64,000 bases of DNA from Mangifera indica (taxonomy: Eukaryota > Streptophyta > Magnoliopsida > Sapindales > Anacardiaceae), in the NCBI RefSeq assembly GCF_011075055.1, contig NC_058151.1:2462001-2526000 (forward strand), in the 5' to 3' direction. Under the pieces are notes generated by a model, which made no database searches, was not told the DNA's origin, and worked only from the letters and a program-made list of their open reading frames with translations. Of the stretch, positions 35,720 to 47,400 are shown piece by piece (position 1 is the stretch's first letter; every line of letters starts with the position of its first letter). Made by a program: the position numbers and the translations under genes.

Positions 35720-37330
35720 CTTGTTTGGCAGAAAAGCAGGTGTTACATTACATTTGTCCTTAATTAATATGAAAAGACTAAGATAGTATAATTCAACTTT
35801 CCATGCTTTTTTCCATCTTTAAACCAACCTATGTGTGTCTTGCAAAAAATTATCTTGACAAAATTCATCTCTTGCCCCGGATTTTTCTCTAATTAATACC
35901 AAAATCTAGACAATAGCAATACATTTATTGCTCTTTACCACAAGAGATAGATTCTTACAATGGAGTTCTTTTGAAAGAAGATTGTGAAATTCCTCTTATT
36001 AGTTTCTTAATTTCTATTTAGAAATGATTTATTTTAATTTTCCTTGAAATATGTTCTTAAATATATTGTTATTTGAAATTGTGACTAAATTAAATTAGTT
36101 AACTTTCCTCTTAACACTTTTTAAGAGTTCTTAACATATTAAAGAACATGTTGTTGATTTAAATTTCTTTTTATGTACTTATTTTAACAAACGAATTACT
36201 AAAAATATTATAAAAAATATTAATCATAAGCAACTTTTTTTTTTCCTTACAAACATGCTTTCGTTCTTCAATTGTAGGGTTTTTAGTTTGATGAAGAAAG
36301 ATATTTAAAGGATAAAATTACATTACATTAAGTATCGATCTAACTATTACATCTCATACAATCTTATGATTTAAGAAAAAACGACAAATTATATTAAATA
36401 ATGATCTAATTGTTACAAATAATTGTGAACAGTAATTATTAATAGTAATGGTATGACTGTTAATACCTAACTTATTATAAAAAAATTTCATCTTATATGT
36501 TATAACATTGACATACGTAGTCGGAAATATAATAATTTAATAATTATATACATTTAAAAAATTAAAAAAAATTATTGAAACCTACTTCTAATTCATTCAA
36601 CAAGTCCCAACTTTTAAAATTTGGATTATATTGGAAATTTATTTAGGAGACTATATGAAATATTCTTTCTTTTTTATGTTTGTTATATTAATTGATTACT
36701 TTCCATATTTTTCTCTAAAATATGATCTTTTTTATCATATCCCAAGATTGTCATTCCAAATGGGATTTTTTGACAAGTTATTAATTATGTAATTAGAAAA
36801 TTAATAAGTAATTTAATATAAAAGTTTTTTTTTTTTAAACCCATCTTGTAGGAAAAAATTGGCAACAGGAAGTCTCACACAAAGAGCATGAAACCAAGGA
36901 CAACGAAGGACATGTGCCCTCTAAAATGAAGACACTTGTTGTAGGGTTAGAAAGAATCAAAGAAAAGGGCTGACGTCACTGCTGATGGAAGTCACAGCCC
37001 TTTTAAATTTGTAGAAAATTTGTAATAAATTTGAACATATGAAAATATTAATTGAAATTTAATTAAGTTTGTAAATATTATAAATTTAGGAAATGAGTAA
37101 TAAAATTTCAAAGGAAAACCACAGTGTTGAAACTGGGTGCCGCCCCTTGTTTTAAAACCTACTTAATTTGGAATTTTGCCAGTAAGAAATATCTAAAAAT
37201 TTAGAATTAGAAATTTATTCAAAATTAAAGTATTGAATGCCTAAAAAGCCTGCTTCTCTTGTAAGTCAATGAATTTTAACCCTAAAATGGATTAACTTTT
37301 TTAATTATCTCATTTTAATAATATTGAAAT
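35720..37330. other. Upstream region of the response regulator, no other gene
   Basis: AT-rich. 36850-37010 is less AT-rich and includes aaagggctg ... cagcccttt, a 9-base inverted repeat around a TGACGTCA-like site (36970-37002). No coding frame or RNA gene could be supported. Confidence 0.45.
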
Positions 37331-37336
37331 TATAAA

Positions 37337-37690
37337 ATACCCCATCTGAAATGGGAAAATTACAATACATAATAGGGTATTAATATGGTGCTACTATGCG
37401 TAATTGGGTGTTATTATAGATTTATTATGAGTAATAGGGGTGTAAGTGTAAGAATATTATGCATAATGGGGGTAAGTTAGTAATTTTAAACTAATAAAAG
37501 CTTAATATAATTTTCCAATAAGCATATTCTAATATGCTTAAAATTTTGGATGAACTGCATGCATACAGGAAATTTACATTAATCATATTAGTCTTACCCT
37601 TAACCTTTGTTACATAGAAAAATTACAATATCCTCTCATTACATATTACATTAACCCCTTATTATACATAGTAATTTTATCATTTCAAGG
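37337..37690. repeat. Foldback repeat, copy 1
   Basis: It starts near gaaatgggaaaattacaata and ends near gtaattttatcatttcaag, which are inverted. The interior matches 39090-39370 base for base over long stretches (for example attgggtgttatt, taataaaag, catattct). Non-coding; probably a MITE. Confidence 0.65.
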
Positions 37691-38850
37691 GTCTTTTTGT
37701 ATTTTTTCTAGTTTTTGGGGGCCTTTGAATTTTACCCCATAGACGTACAATATGGATAATGGGAAATGTTATTCGTAATATCAAAATACACTGAAAATTT
37801 ACCTATGTTACCCAATTTGTCTGAAAACACATTTATACTCTCTTTAATTTCAATCATACTTACAAATAAATAACCTTCTTTTCTATTTAACTTTGAAGTG
37901 TCATCGAATTTTTGCTAGAAAATAGGGGTGGAGAGGTAAAGATGAATTTTTAAATATGGAAGATAATAACCTAAATATAAGTTTAGATAGAAGGTTAATT
38001 TCATCAAACTTGAATATGGTGGCTATACAAGTATAACCCTAAGGTTGTTAGTTACTTTTGTATCAATAAGCTGATATAAATGAACATTATTATGTGCACT
38101 TAAAATGTTAAGTAATATTATGTGTATATATTTTTAAGCATATAATTAAATATACAGATAATAACAGATCAGTCATGTACTAATTGTACACTAAAAAGTG
38201 AATGCACAATGTTTTTATTATAAATTAATTACCAATTTAGTTATCAATAATAATATGTTACCATATAATTATGTGTTACTTTATATTTAATTCAAAATCA
38301 TCTAATCATATAGTAATACATTATCTTTAACATCTAACTTGATATTCATTTTGTGTGTATATAGTTTCATAGTATCAAGAAAACTATGTGCATAAACAAC
38401 GATGTGTCACCATATGATTGAATGTTATTTTATCTTTAATTTTTAATTATCCTAATATACAGTAACACATCGTTATTTATATAAAAAATTATACATGATA
38501 ATTACCCTAAATTTTAAAGCAAAACAAAGTTCGGTAGCCACAATGCACAAACTGAATTAACTCTTTACATGGAAGGAGTAAGAGAAAGTGGCGTTTTTGG
38601 ATTTTAGCTGCCAGAGACAGGCCACAAATTTAGGCCCAACGGGCTTTGTTTTCACTTTCCCAACACAACACTGTTAATTGAACTGAAAACTTATAAAATC
38701 ATTTTTAAAAATTTAAATAAAAATTTTTATAATTCTACAATGTAACAGTTCTCAGAAAAATAGGACCGTAGGATATACAAAAGAACTAAAATATGGTTGT
38801 TGATTCAATTCACTCGACATTTGACCAAGTTTTAAAAGTATATTATAATG
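37691..38850. other. Intergenic AT-rich DNA
   Basis: Palindromic AT-repeat copies lie at about 38225-38345 and 38395-38500. No gene. Confidence 0.5.
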
Positions 38851-38865
38851 AACCTTTTATCCATA

Positions 38866-38976
38866 GATATAATACCCACTAACACAATGCCGATCATAGT
38901 GCCTGCAAGTGAGCTCTTAAGGAGGCCAGTGACCAGGCCATTAGAGCCATCAATAAATGTCTTCATCCCTGCAAAG
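38866..38976 (-). pseudogene. Exon-like relic coding for a hydrophobic segment
   Basis: On the minus strand, after an acceptor-like ttgctttgcag, a frame of about 36 codons reads GMKTFIDGSNGLVTGLLKSS and on through a membrane-segment-like LAGTMIGIVLVGII before breaking down. Composition is clearly less AT-rich than the surroundings. It looks like one exon of a membrane protein, but I could not identify the family and no partner exons are visible, so it may be a captured or orphaned fragment. Confidence 0.35.
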
Positions 38977-39089
38977 CAAGATCCCTAAATTGCAAGTGCC
39001 CCAAGTCCGATATTAGTGACCATGCAAGATACTTAAAAATGCAACAATAACATTACTGAAAAAATAATTGATACCTTTCTTTGTTTACA

Positions 39090-39370
39090 ACACCCCATAT
39101 AAAATGGGAAAATTGATATACCTAATAGGGGTTAATACTTAATATAATGCTACTGTTTATAATTGGGTGTTATTTAATTTTATTATGAGTAATGGGGGGA
39201 GAGTGTAAGAATACTATGCATAAAGTGGGTAAGTTAATAATTTTAAACTAATAAAAGTTAATGAAGTTTCCAGTAAGCATATTCTATAGAATATGCTTAA
39301 AATTTTGGATGAACCATGCATACCGGAACTTTATATTAATCTAGCCCCTCATTTCCCATTTCAAGGTTTT
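39090..39370. repeat. Foldback repeat, copy 2
   Basis: Direct repeat of 37337-37690. Its centre holds the palindrome aagcatattctatagaatat followed by gctt (about 39274-39297), which is shortened in copy 1. Similarity continues beyond it to about 39540, matching 37740-37860, so the shared unit may be larger than the foldback part. Confidence 0.65.
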
Positions 39371-39589
39371 TTTTTTTTTAATTTTTGGGTAATTTTATGT
39401 AGTTTTGGGGCCTCTTGAATTTTACCCAATATATGTAATGGGAAATGTTACGTGTATTGTCAAAATGCAGTCTGAAAATTCACCTATGTTGCCCAATTTG
39501 CCTAAAAATACATTCTTACTCTCTTTAATATCAATCATATTCATAAAAAGAATCACGAAAACAACAATTAAATTCATCAAATTCTCTCT

Positions 39590-40560
39590 TTATTGTTGAT
39601 AATATTTTCGTGTGCTTCTTCTTCAACCATGTTGGCCTTGTTGTTGGCAAAAGTTTCGAGTCTTTATCTCAAAATTGAAGTCTTTTCTAAAATGCCCGAG
39701 CTTACAATAGAAATAACAACTTCTCTCTTTATCGTTGGATGATATATTACTTAAATCAAACTTCCTCTTGTTGTTACCATAGTTTTAAAAACCGGATTAG
39801 AGTTGGTCCAACTCGTTGAATTATCATCCACCAGTTTTAGTTCGCTTGAAAACCATTTTAAAATTTAGACCGAATTGAACGGTTCAAACCATCAAATTAA
39901 ACTGGGTAAAAATCAAGTTTGATCCGATCAAAATAAAAAAAATCAATTTTTGTTTAAAAATTCATTATTAGAACTTAAATCCAAAATCTTATTTATCAAT
40001 TTTGAGTATGTATATCATTATACTAAGTTTATTTGATGTTAAAATAATTCAAGTTAGGTATATAATAAAAAAATCATATAAAATTATTTTAAATATTATT
40101 TTTAAACTGTTATTTGATCTGACTACTAGTTAACCAGTTTGATCACCAATTGCATCAAATCTCCCTCTCTAGCATGTCAAGATGTAGTCTAATTTTGAAA
40201 ACATTGGTTGTTACCTTTTCACCAACATTATTCTTGGCGTTATATTTATAATTCTAGACTCAAGATAATTGGCATTATTTCCAGACTCTAAAACATAATT
40301 TTTATCGCAAATTCTAGTTTCTTCTTCAATCCTAATATGCTTTTAAGAGTTGGTCTAATGACAAATCTTCAATAGCATGCAATAATTTCTTCTTGTAACT
40401 CTTCCAAGTTGGTGGTATAATTTTGCAATTACGATTCATATCCTTGATTTTTGAAACTAGAACTTGCAATTCATCAACTTGATTAATCACAGACTCATTA
40501 TCAATCATTTGAAATTTCAAATATTTCATGCACATGAATCTATCCGTACATTGTTTCGAG
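39590..40560 (-). mobile_element. Copia gag relic
   Basis: The minus strand at 40335-40560 encodes UBN2-type gag text (KYLKFQMIDNESVINQVDEL, then IPPTWKSYKKKLLHAIEDLS). Near 39690-39715 a broken zinc knuckle (CxxxCKLGHFRKD-like) follows in the expected order. Pol and LTRs were not found. A stretch of unrelated AT-rich sequence (39780-40200) separates the two pieces. Confidence 0.65.
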
Positions 40561-40759
40561 TGCGTGACAAATCTCTTTTGAAATTGATTTGGTCTAAACA
40601 ATTTATAGAGAAAATCAGGGAAGGAATTCAAAACTATACCCCCTACAACGAACTTCAGCATGTTCTCTTTGTTTGCATGCAATCCTTATTTTGGGGTAGC
40701 CAGATCTGTTAACTTTGAATCTAGTAGATTAAAAACGCTTTAACTCAGTAAGAATAAAA

Positions 40760-41384
40760 GATCTTTCTAGTAAATGAAATTTGTTCCATCAAAGCGCTCC
40801 ATTTTATAGGCTTCTGTGTTAATGTTTTTGACTGTAAGGGAAGTCTGGCGTTCTGGCTATTCTTGCTCTAGTGCTCAAGTTGGTCATATTTGCTACTTGC
40901 CTTTTCTGCAGCCTAAGCCTTGAAACTACTGCTAAATTTTGTATAAATTGGAGGGTTTCTGTTTTTCGTTTAGCTTAGGCAAAATCGGTAGGCCTGCACT
41001 TATTCTTGCAAAGATAGAAGTTGGCTTGGTGTTTTTGATTTTCCTCTTGCACCCTATCATTGTAGGAACTCTGATACGCCTTCAAGAGGAAATCTTGCCT
41101 TGTTTTTATTCGTTTTTAGATTGTGTGTGCGGGTCCTGATGGTTCTGCTTTAGCTTTGTGCTTTCCTTCCCCTTGCGCAAGATGAACTTTGGTTGTCCCA
41201 TGTCCTCTTTTGGAGTTCCTGTTGGTTTTTTTTTTTTAATATACTCATTTAATTACCCAAAAAAAAATGTAAATATGCAAAGACACAGTTGTCTTATATA
41301 GCTCAACTACAATCTTTAATCTTTTAACGTGAGATTTTGGGTTGTACTTCTTTCACCGCAAATACAATCTACTGTATACTTGTA
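40760..41384. other. Anonymous sequence with T-rich tail
   Basis: 40800-41230 on the plus strand is balanced in composition and ends in a T13 run (41227-41239). This resembles the 3' part of a LINE, but no reverse transcriptase or endonuclease text could be read, so the identity is open. Confidence 0.3.
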
Positions 41385-42574
41385 ACATAAGAGGCTGCAT
41401 GGGTGATGGATAAGAAAAACTTAGCTCTTCGTAAAGCTGAAAAGTGTTGTCATCTGGACCTGGTTCCTGCAACAGAATTTGGGAGAAATTGAAAAATATT
41501 ATGACTAAAATGCAAGATTTTCGAACCACAATCACTTCAAAAATGGAGCAGGACAGATAACTTGCATTGGACTTTCATCTTGGATTACATACCAGAAGCT
41601 CATCAAGCCTTATCATACAATGCTTTGAAATATAAAGGCCAAATCTATATAACATTCTGATAATGGGCTGTACTTTATATACTAGTTGGCATCAGATCTA
41701 GGATAACACTATCGATCCCTTTCTTCTCCTATCAGAGTCTCCTATATCAAACAAGCTTCACCACCACCAGGACAACAAAACTAACAGTTTTCATGGAATT
41801 CATATTATGTCATTGATCGTAAAAGATAGAGAACAAGAAGACAGTACCGGTTCATTAGAGTTGATAAATCAGTAACTTAGTCTAAGCCTAATTTTTATTT
41901 TGTTCTCATTTTCCCCATTCTATGGCAGGCAGGTATCTAAATCATTAAAGAAGTAACAAGAAAATGGTACAAAGGCCTAAGACAGCTTAATGTGAAAGTA
42001 TACGTTAAATGTGAACAGATTCAATACCTGTAAGATTTATATGATCAAAAGAAGAAATTTCGGATGAGAAAAGGACCGGGAGAAGACGCAAAGCTAGAGC
42101 TGTTTGTCCTCCTATCAGTAAATTATTAACCAGAAAATCCAAAGGGCTCCGATGATAAAAGCTGAAGCTTCCGGGAAAGCGAACCAAAGAAACTTGCTAG
42201 CTTCTGCAGAGCCCGACAACCACATTATCCGGCTGAAATGCCCGCACGACACGCTCCACGTCAGAGGCTGAATAAGGAGAAAGATGAGTGGTCCCTATCA
42301 ACCGTATGGCACCAGGATCAATACATTCATTCCTCCAGGCTGGCGCTGGACCAAACTGCCACTTCTCTGTCAATACCAAGGTCCCATTTTCTGCCAAGTA
42401 ACTCTGGTCAATTTTTGCCAATTGTGGGTCGAAAGTCTGACAGAATTTATCCCGTTAAGTCAAACTAGGGTGTGGATGTTTTACTGAGACCTTCAAAGGT
42501 TTGAGAAGTTTGGTTGAGAGGTGATTTGGGTTGGCGGAGAAAATAGGAAACGTTTTTATTACAGAAGTCTCCAT
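41385..42574 (-). pseudogene. TraB-family pseudogene
   Basis: From the ATG at 42572-42574 a single frame of 182 codons runs to a donor at 42028 and carries the TraB core (RLIGTTHLSPYSASDVERVV, VVVGLC, LLIGGQTALALRLLPVLFSS). Two in-frame stops interrupt it, TAA at 42455-42457 and TAG at 42197-42199. After an intron, an acceptor (ctgttgcag) opens an exon at 41466 encoding DDNTFQLYEELSFSYP...QPLM, which is frameshifted against exon 1. Segments normally between and after these pieces are absent. The family's VVELCRS appears as VVGLCRS. Intron traces show it is not a retrocopy. TraB-like proteins of plants are poorly understood, membrane-associated and found in organelles. Position suggests it is the decayed orthologue of the TraB-related gene beside RS41 in Arabidopsis. 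Confidence 0.75.
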
Positions 42575-42670
42575 GGGCAAGAGAGTGAAAGAGCTCTCCT
42601 CCTCCTTCAGATTGCGTGTTTGAATAAGAATATACCGGCTATTAAATTGGAGGGTTGAGACTAGAGACAA

Positions 42671-44500
42671 GGGTTTGTACGAATCAATAAAATTATGGTA
42701 CCAATTGTAAATATAAATTTAAAATAATAATTTATTATATAATAACATATATAAATTTATATTTAAAATAATAATTTATATTTATTATTTGTTTATTTAT
42801 GAGATACAAAATTGGGGAATTATTGGTTGGTCAGTAGTACCAAATGGTAACAGTGATTTGACAAATGCTAGTACATTGACATGTGAGTGAGTTTAAAGAT
42901 AGGGAATTGACAAAGTTATTGCACACCACGTGAATACTTTATGACTTCTTTTTCTATTTATTTATTTCCTTTAATAATTTGTGTACAATATAATTGATCG
43001 CACGCGACCAACAAGAGAGTAGGATCGAGAAAGACTTAAATAGTGATAGCACAGAAATTTTTTATTTAGGTAATATTTTATTATTAAAATTTAAAAATTA
43101 TTTTTAAAATAAATTATTTAATAAATTATTATATATAAATTATTATTATATCTAATAAAATTTGATAAATATAAATAATTATTATGTTTAATGAAAAGTA
43201 ATAAAAGAATATTAATAAATTATTTTATTTAAATAGTCTTAAATATAATTATTATAAAATATTTTTTTAATTATTTGTCATATTAATTAAAAATATGGGT
43301 ATTTTTGTCTTAAAAAAATAATAAATAATAATATAATTATAATAAAATCAATATTACTTTGATAATCTTTTAATACTCAAAGTGAAAGTAGTAACTAGAG
43401 TATCACCTATATTATCTATCACATTATCTAAGGTAAAGGTGATAATAAAATATTATTGTAATCTTTTATTACTGAGAAATCAAATAAGATAATGTAAGTA
43501 ATAAAAAATATATTACAAAAGAAATTTTTATCAATTGGAAACCAAACGACCACTAAGAATTTAAGTTTTATCGATAATATTTTAAAATTAAATTTTTTAT
43601 TTATTTAATTTAATGATTATGGGTCAATTATTAAACTAAATATTAGAATAACTTTACTATTAAACACCAAAGATTTATTAATTTGGGTTGGTTGATTCAG
43701 TTTCGAAGAAACAATCTAATTTAAAAAAGGTTTTATAAAACTGATTATATCTAAAATTTTCACTTATTTAGTATAATCAATTAACATTAATCTAAATTGA
43801 TTTGATTCGAATATAGATGATCCGTCTTCACTTTTCCACCAAATAAATTTCCCACTCTTCCCCTTTGTGTTCTTTCTATTTTCATTCGTGTACTTTTCAT
43901 CTAATCCAGGACAACTGTTACAATAACTTTCAAAAAACAAAGACCTAAATGAGTGAAAACAATTGTTTTTCTTTTCCTGTTCTGTTTTAGGGTGATGTTC
44001 TAAAATTAAGATGGGATTTAGTGGCTGTGGCTATTGTCTTCACTGGATTTAGTGGGGATATAGATGACAATTGTCACAGCAAAACCACACGAGGGTTGAT
44101 TGTGCCAAGCCAAGGCAGCTACTAGCCTTGTTCTTTACCTCGTTAGACCTAGTTGACAGACACAGTTTCTACCACCACTCTTAAAAAGGTGATTTTGTTT
44201 TTTCTTTTTGATTTGCTTATTATGGAGATGATTTCCAAAGAAATTTACTTGAAGCTTCATATTGACAAACAACAGGGATAGACTGAAATTTTCTTCCATG
44301 AGCTTAAGCTTATAGTATAATAAATGTATAACATTTTATAGAAAGTACAAAATTAAAATGTATTTCGTGAATATAATATGCAATGCATCTGCATCCTAGA
44401 TGGCTCAACTCAAATAAAATGTAAAATTATAGTATGGACAGAAATAAAAGAATCGATATGTCAAATGTAGTATTTTCTACTTATTAAATGATTATCACTC
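42671..44500. other. Intergenic AT-rich DNA with dispersed repeat
   Basis: No gene. A copy of the taatattttatta family lies at about 43050-43555, ending aaccaaacgac. 43980-44180 is closer to balanced composition without a coding frame. Confidence 0.5.
43050..43555. repeat. AT-rich dispersed repeat (taatattttatta family), copy 4
   Basis: taggtaatattttattatta at the start, ordered internal blocks as in 22504-22962, and a right end ggaaaccaaacgac that inversely resembles the left end of copies 1 and 3 (ggtttggtt). About 500 bases. Confidence 0.55.
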
Positions 44501-45900
44501 ACTCATTTTCTCTTATTGTTTTACAGGTAACACGTAAAGATACCAATTACAGAACAACAATTCACCTATAGTAGTGCATAAGGGCATTTTTATCATGATA
44601 TTATGTTATGTCATTTATATCTGAGTTATTATGTATGAGTTTATGTTTGAACTCATGTTATTATTACTACACACTTTTATTTGAGTATTTATAGACATCT
44701 TTTGATGTCTTTATTGTTTGGGTGATTTTTCTATAAAGGGTATTTTAGTGATTTTATATTTGCATAATGGTTAATTAAGTGAATTATGTACACTTGTCTC
44801 TAAAAAACACTTTTGAGAGGAGTGTTACAAAGACTATAAAATACATTAGAACTTACATGACTAGAGACTCTTGAGATTGAGTAACTCAACATCTTATAAA
44901 CTAGTGATGATATTCCTCTCTTCTAAAAGTAAGAGAATGTGTTATCAAAAGCCATCAGATCAGCAAGAAAAGAAACTTTGTGAAACATGAGAGACTTGAG
45001 CCAACTTCTCTTTTCTTTTATAACTAAACCACGAGAGAAAACATAAACCAATCCTAGTCATTTGACACTGTCATTTGTGGGAAAGTAGAACAACAAGACT
45101 AATACACAACTCAAAACTTATGGAGTCAACATTATGACAAATAAAAAGTTTTTATAAAAAAGTTATGATAAACTGCACATGACAATAGCTCCTACAAGAA
45201 AGACATAAACTAAAATTATTAAAGTCTTCTTCGCACTATAAGAATAGAGGGACAATTATTATACGATGTTCTTTAGCCCACAACATATCTCCTCAACAAG
45301 TGTCTCTTTGAAAAAATCTACTTTAAGTAACAACAACTAGTAGCCAACCATAAGACTAGTTATTGAAGAAGGCCTTCGAACTATTAGACTACATAAGACT
45401 TGAGTTGGTATTTCAACCTATGACCATGAGAAAAACTCCGCTTGATAAGAAATCTCTCTAGAATGTTTAACAATGATTTTCTCTTATCTTTTTTCAGGAC
45501 TACAAAACAAAAGTTGCAAACTATTTTTTTTTAAGTTTTAAATTGTATTTAAATTAAGAATCCTTTTATTATCCTAATTTGATTATAACTTCTCATCAGT
45601 ACTATATATATGAAGAGTCAATGAGAGAGGAAGAGGGAGAGATGACTCATAGTCATTGAAGTATCAACATAAACATATATATAAACAAATACATGCTATC
45701 TCTTGTAATCATCCTTTCACAAAATACTCAATAAAACATCAATTAAGAGGGGAAGGTAATCCAATCATCGGGTTAAATCACATTAATATTCGTCTCTTTC
45801 TTATTTATTTTTAGTTAGTTTGTATCATATATTATGTTTCTATTTGGATTTTATCAATATTATTATAGTTTTAACTTGCGTATAACTCTGAATTATATAC
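44501..45900. other. Possible remnant of an LTR retrotransposon
   Basis: Includes a degenerate string near 45060 (tttgacactgtcatttgtgg) resembling the start of plant Ty3/gypsy interiors, and LTR-like 3' text near 45690-45740. No protein domain is readable, so this remains a weak assignment. Confidence 0.25.
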
Positions 45901-47189
45901 ATAAATCAGTGATAAAAAATCTTATCAATATTTATATCTAAAAATTTGTAATTACAATACTATATGTATCAATAAATTTTACTAATTTATTCATATAACT
46001 TAATGTGATGATATATAGTTAAGTTATACTGAGGTGAGAGAAAAATAAATATTTGTATCAACCAATCATATATTACCGTATCAAATTATATAAATAATTT
46101 AATAAAATTTATTTGTATATATAATTTTCTTTATTTTCGTAGTTGTAAAATTATATAGGGTTGCACTGAATTTTTTATTTTTTATTTTTTATTCTGATTT
46201 CTAAGGTACCTTACTTATTTTACACGGTAATTTTTCATTTGGAGTTTGCAATAATTAGAAAAAAAAAAAATTCCAAGTACATGCTTGACTTTGCATCATT
46301 GGCTGCATTAACAGCACGCTCCATGTGGTTGGATGGGAGAATAATAACAAGGTTTTCGTACGATTGACACGTGTGGCCACCCAAGGGTGGCTGAGTCGTA
46401 AATAAAGATTTTTGTTGTTTTGCTTTTGTTTTCTGTACGGGGTTGGTTTGGGAATGATTTTTATATAGTTAATTATAGGATTTATTTTTTATAAAATAAT
46501 AAATTTTTAAATAATATATTATTATTTTAAAAAATATTATAAAATTTCTGAAAATTAAAATTATTTAGACATTTTTATTATTTTATATTTTAAAAAAAAA
46601 TTATATTGATTTATATCAATAATATATATTATATATTAAGATATATATAGTATCATATGATATATTTATTATATCATATTAATTATGAGTATTTAAAATT
46701 ATTTGATAAATGAACTAAATTAATTTTTGAATTGAAAATCGAACCAAAAAATAAATTATTTAAAAATTAATTTGAATACCAGTTTAATAATATAAAAAAA
46801 TTAATTTTTCAGATAAGTTATTAATTTGTTTAATTTTAAAAATTAGTTAATCAAACTAAATAAATGTTTAAAGAGTTGAATAAAAAATTAATACAATATT
46901 AAACATATTTAAAAAAAATAAAATATGATAATTCTTTAAAATTCGGTTTAAAAACTGATTAACCAAAAATTATTTTTGGTTCAAAATTTATTAATTTTTA
47001 AATTAATTTAATTTTAATTTAAAATTTTTTTAAATTATAAATTTAATTCGATTTAAAAATCAACAAATCAATTTGATTAATTAATTTTAGATATCTAATA
47101 TTAATTTAATATATTTTATAATATATATTATTTTTAATTTATGTCATATTCAAGCTTCTTTATATGGATGATTTCAATCTCCTGCTGTC
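45901..47189. other. AT-rich intergenic DNA
   Basis: Mostly low-complexity. 46280-46430 is a short less AT-rich patch with a CACGTGTGG site (about 46369) but no coding frame. Confidence 0.45.
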
Positions 47190-47400
47190 TGCTAAGGGTA
47201 AAAAAAGAGTCGGGCCCGGGTGCACGGATGCGGATGTTGACCCGTGTCAGATACTGGGGACAAAAACCGCTGCATAAAGATCTTTTAACAGAAGTGGGGC
47301 CGTGCAATGCTATTATTGCGATGTTGATAGCTTTATTTTCTTTTCTCTGCGCTTCGGTAGGGGCCAGTTTCTTTCTGGCACCAATTGCCACGTCATTTTA
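47190..47400. other. Isolated GC-richer island
   Basis: About 200 bases, much richer in G and C than 2 kb on either side, including gggcccgggtgcac. Both strands have an open frame over it (86 and 85 codons) but neither resembles a known protein and no splice partners are seen. Confidence 0.4.

Noticed and set aside
36970..37002. Hairpin aaagggctg...cagcccttt as a microRNA precursor
   Set aside because: The stem is only 9 bases and lacks a miRNA/miRNA* layout.
40800..41250. LINE 3' end suggested by a T-rich tail
   Set aside because: No reverse transcriptase or endonuclease text and no target duplication could be found, so it was left as anonymous.
44501..45900. Ty3/gypsy element suggested by a degenerate string near 45060
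   Set aside because: No LTR pair or protein domain is readable; kept only as a weak note.
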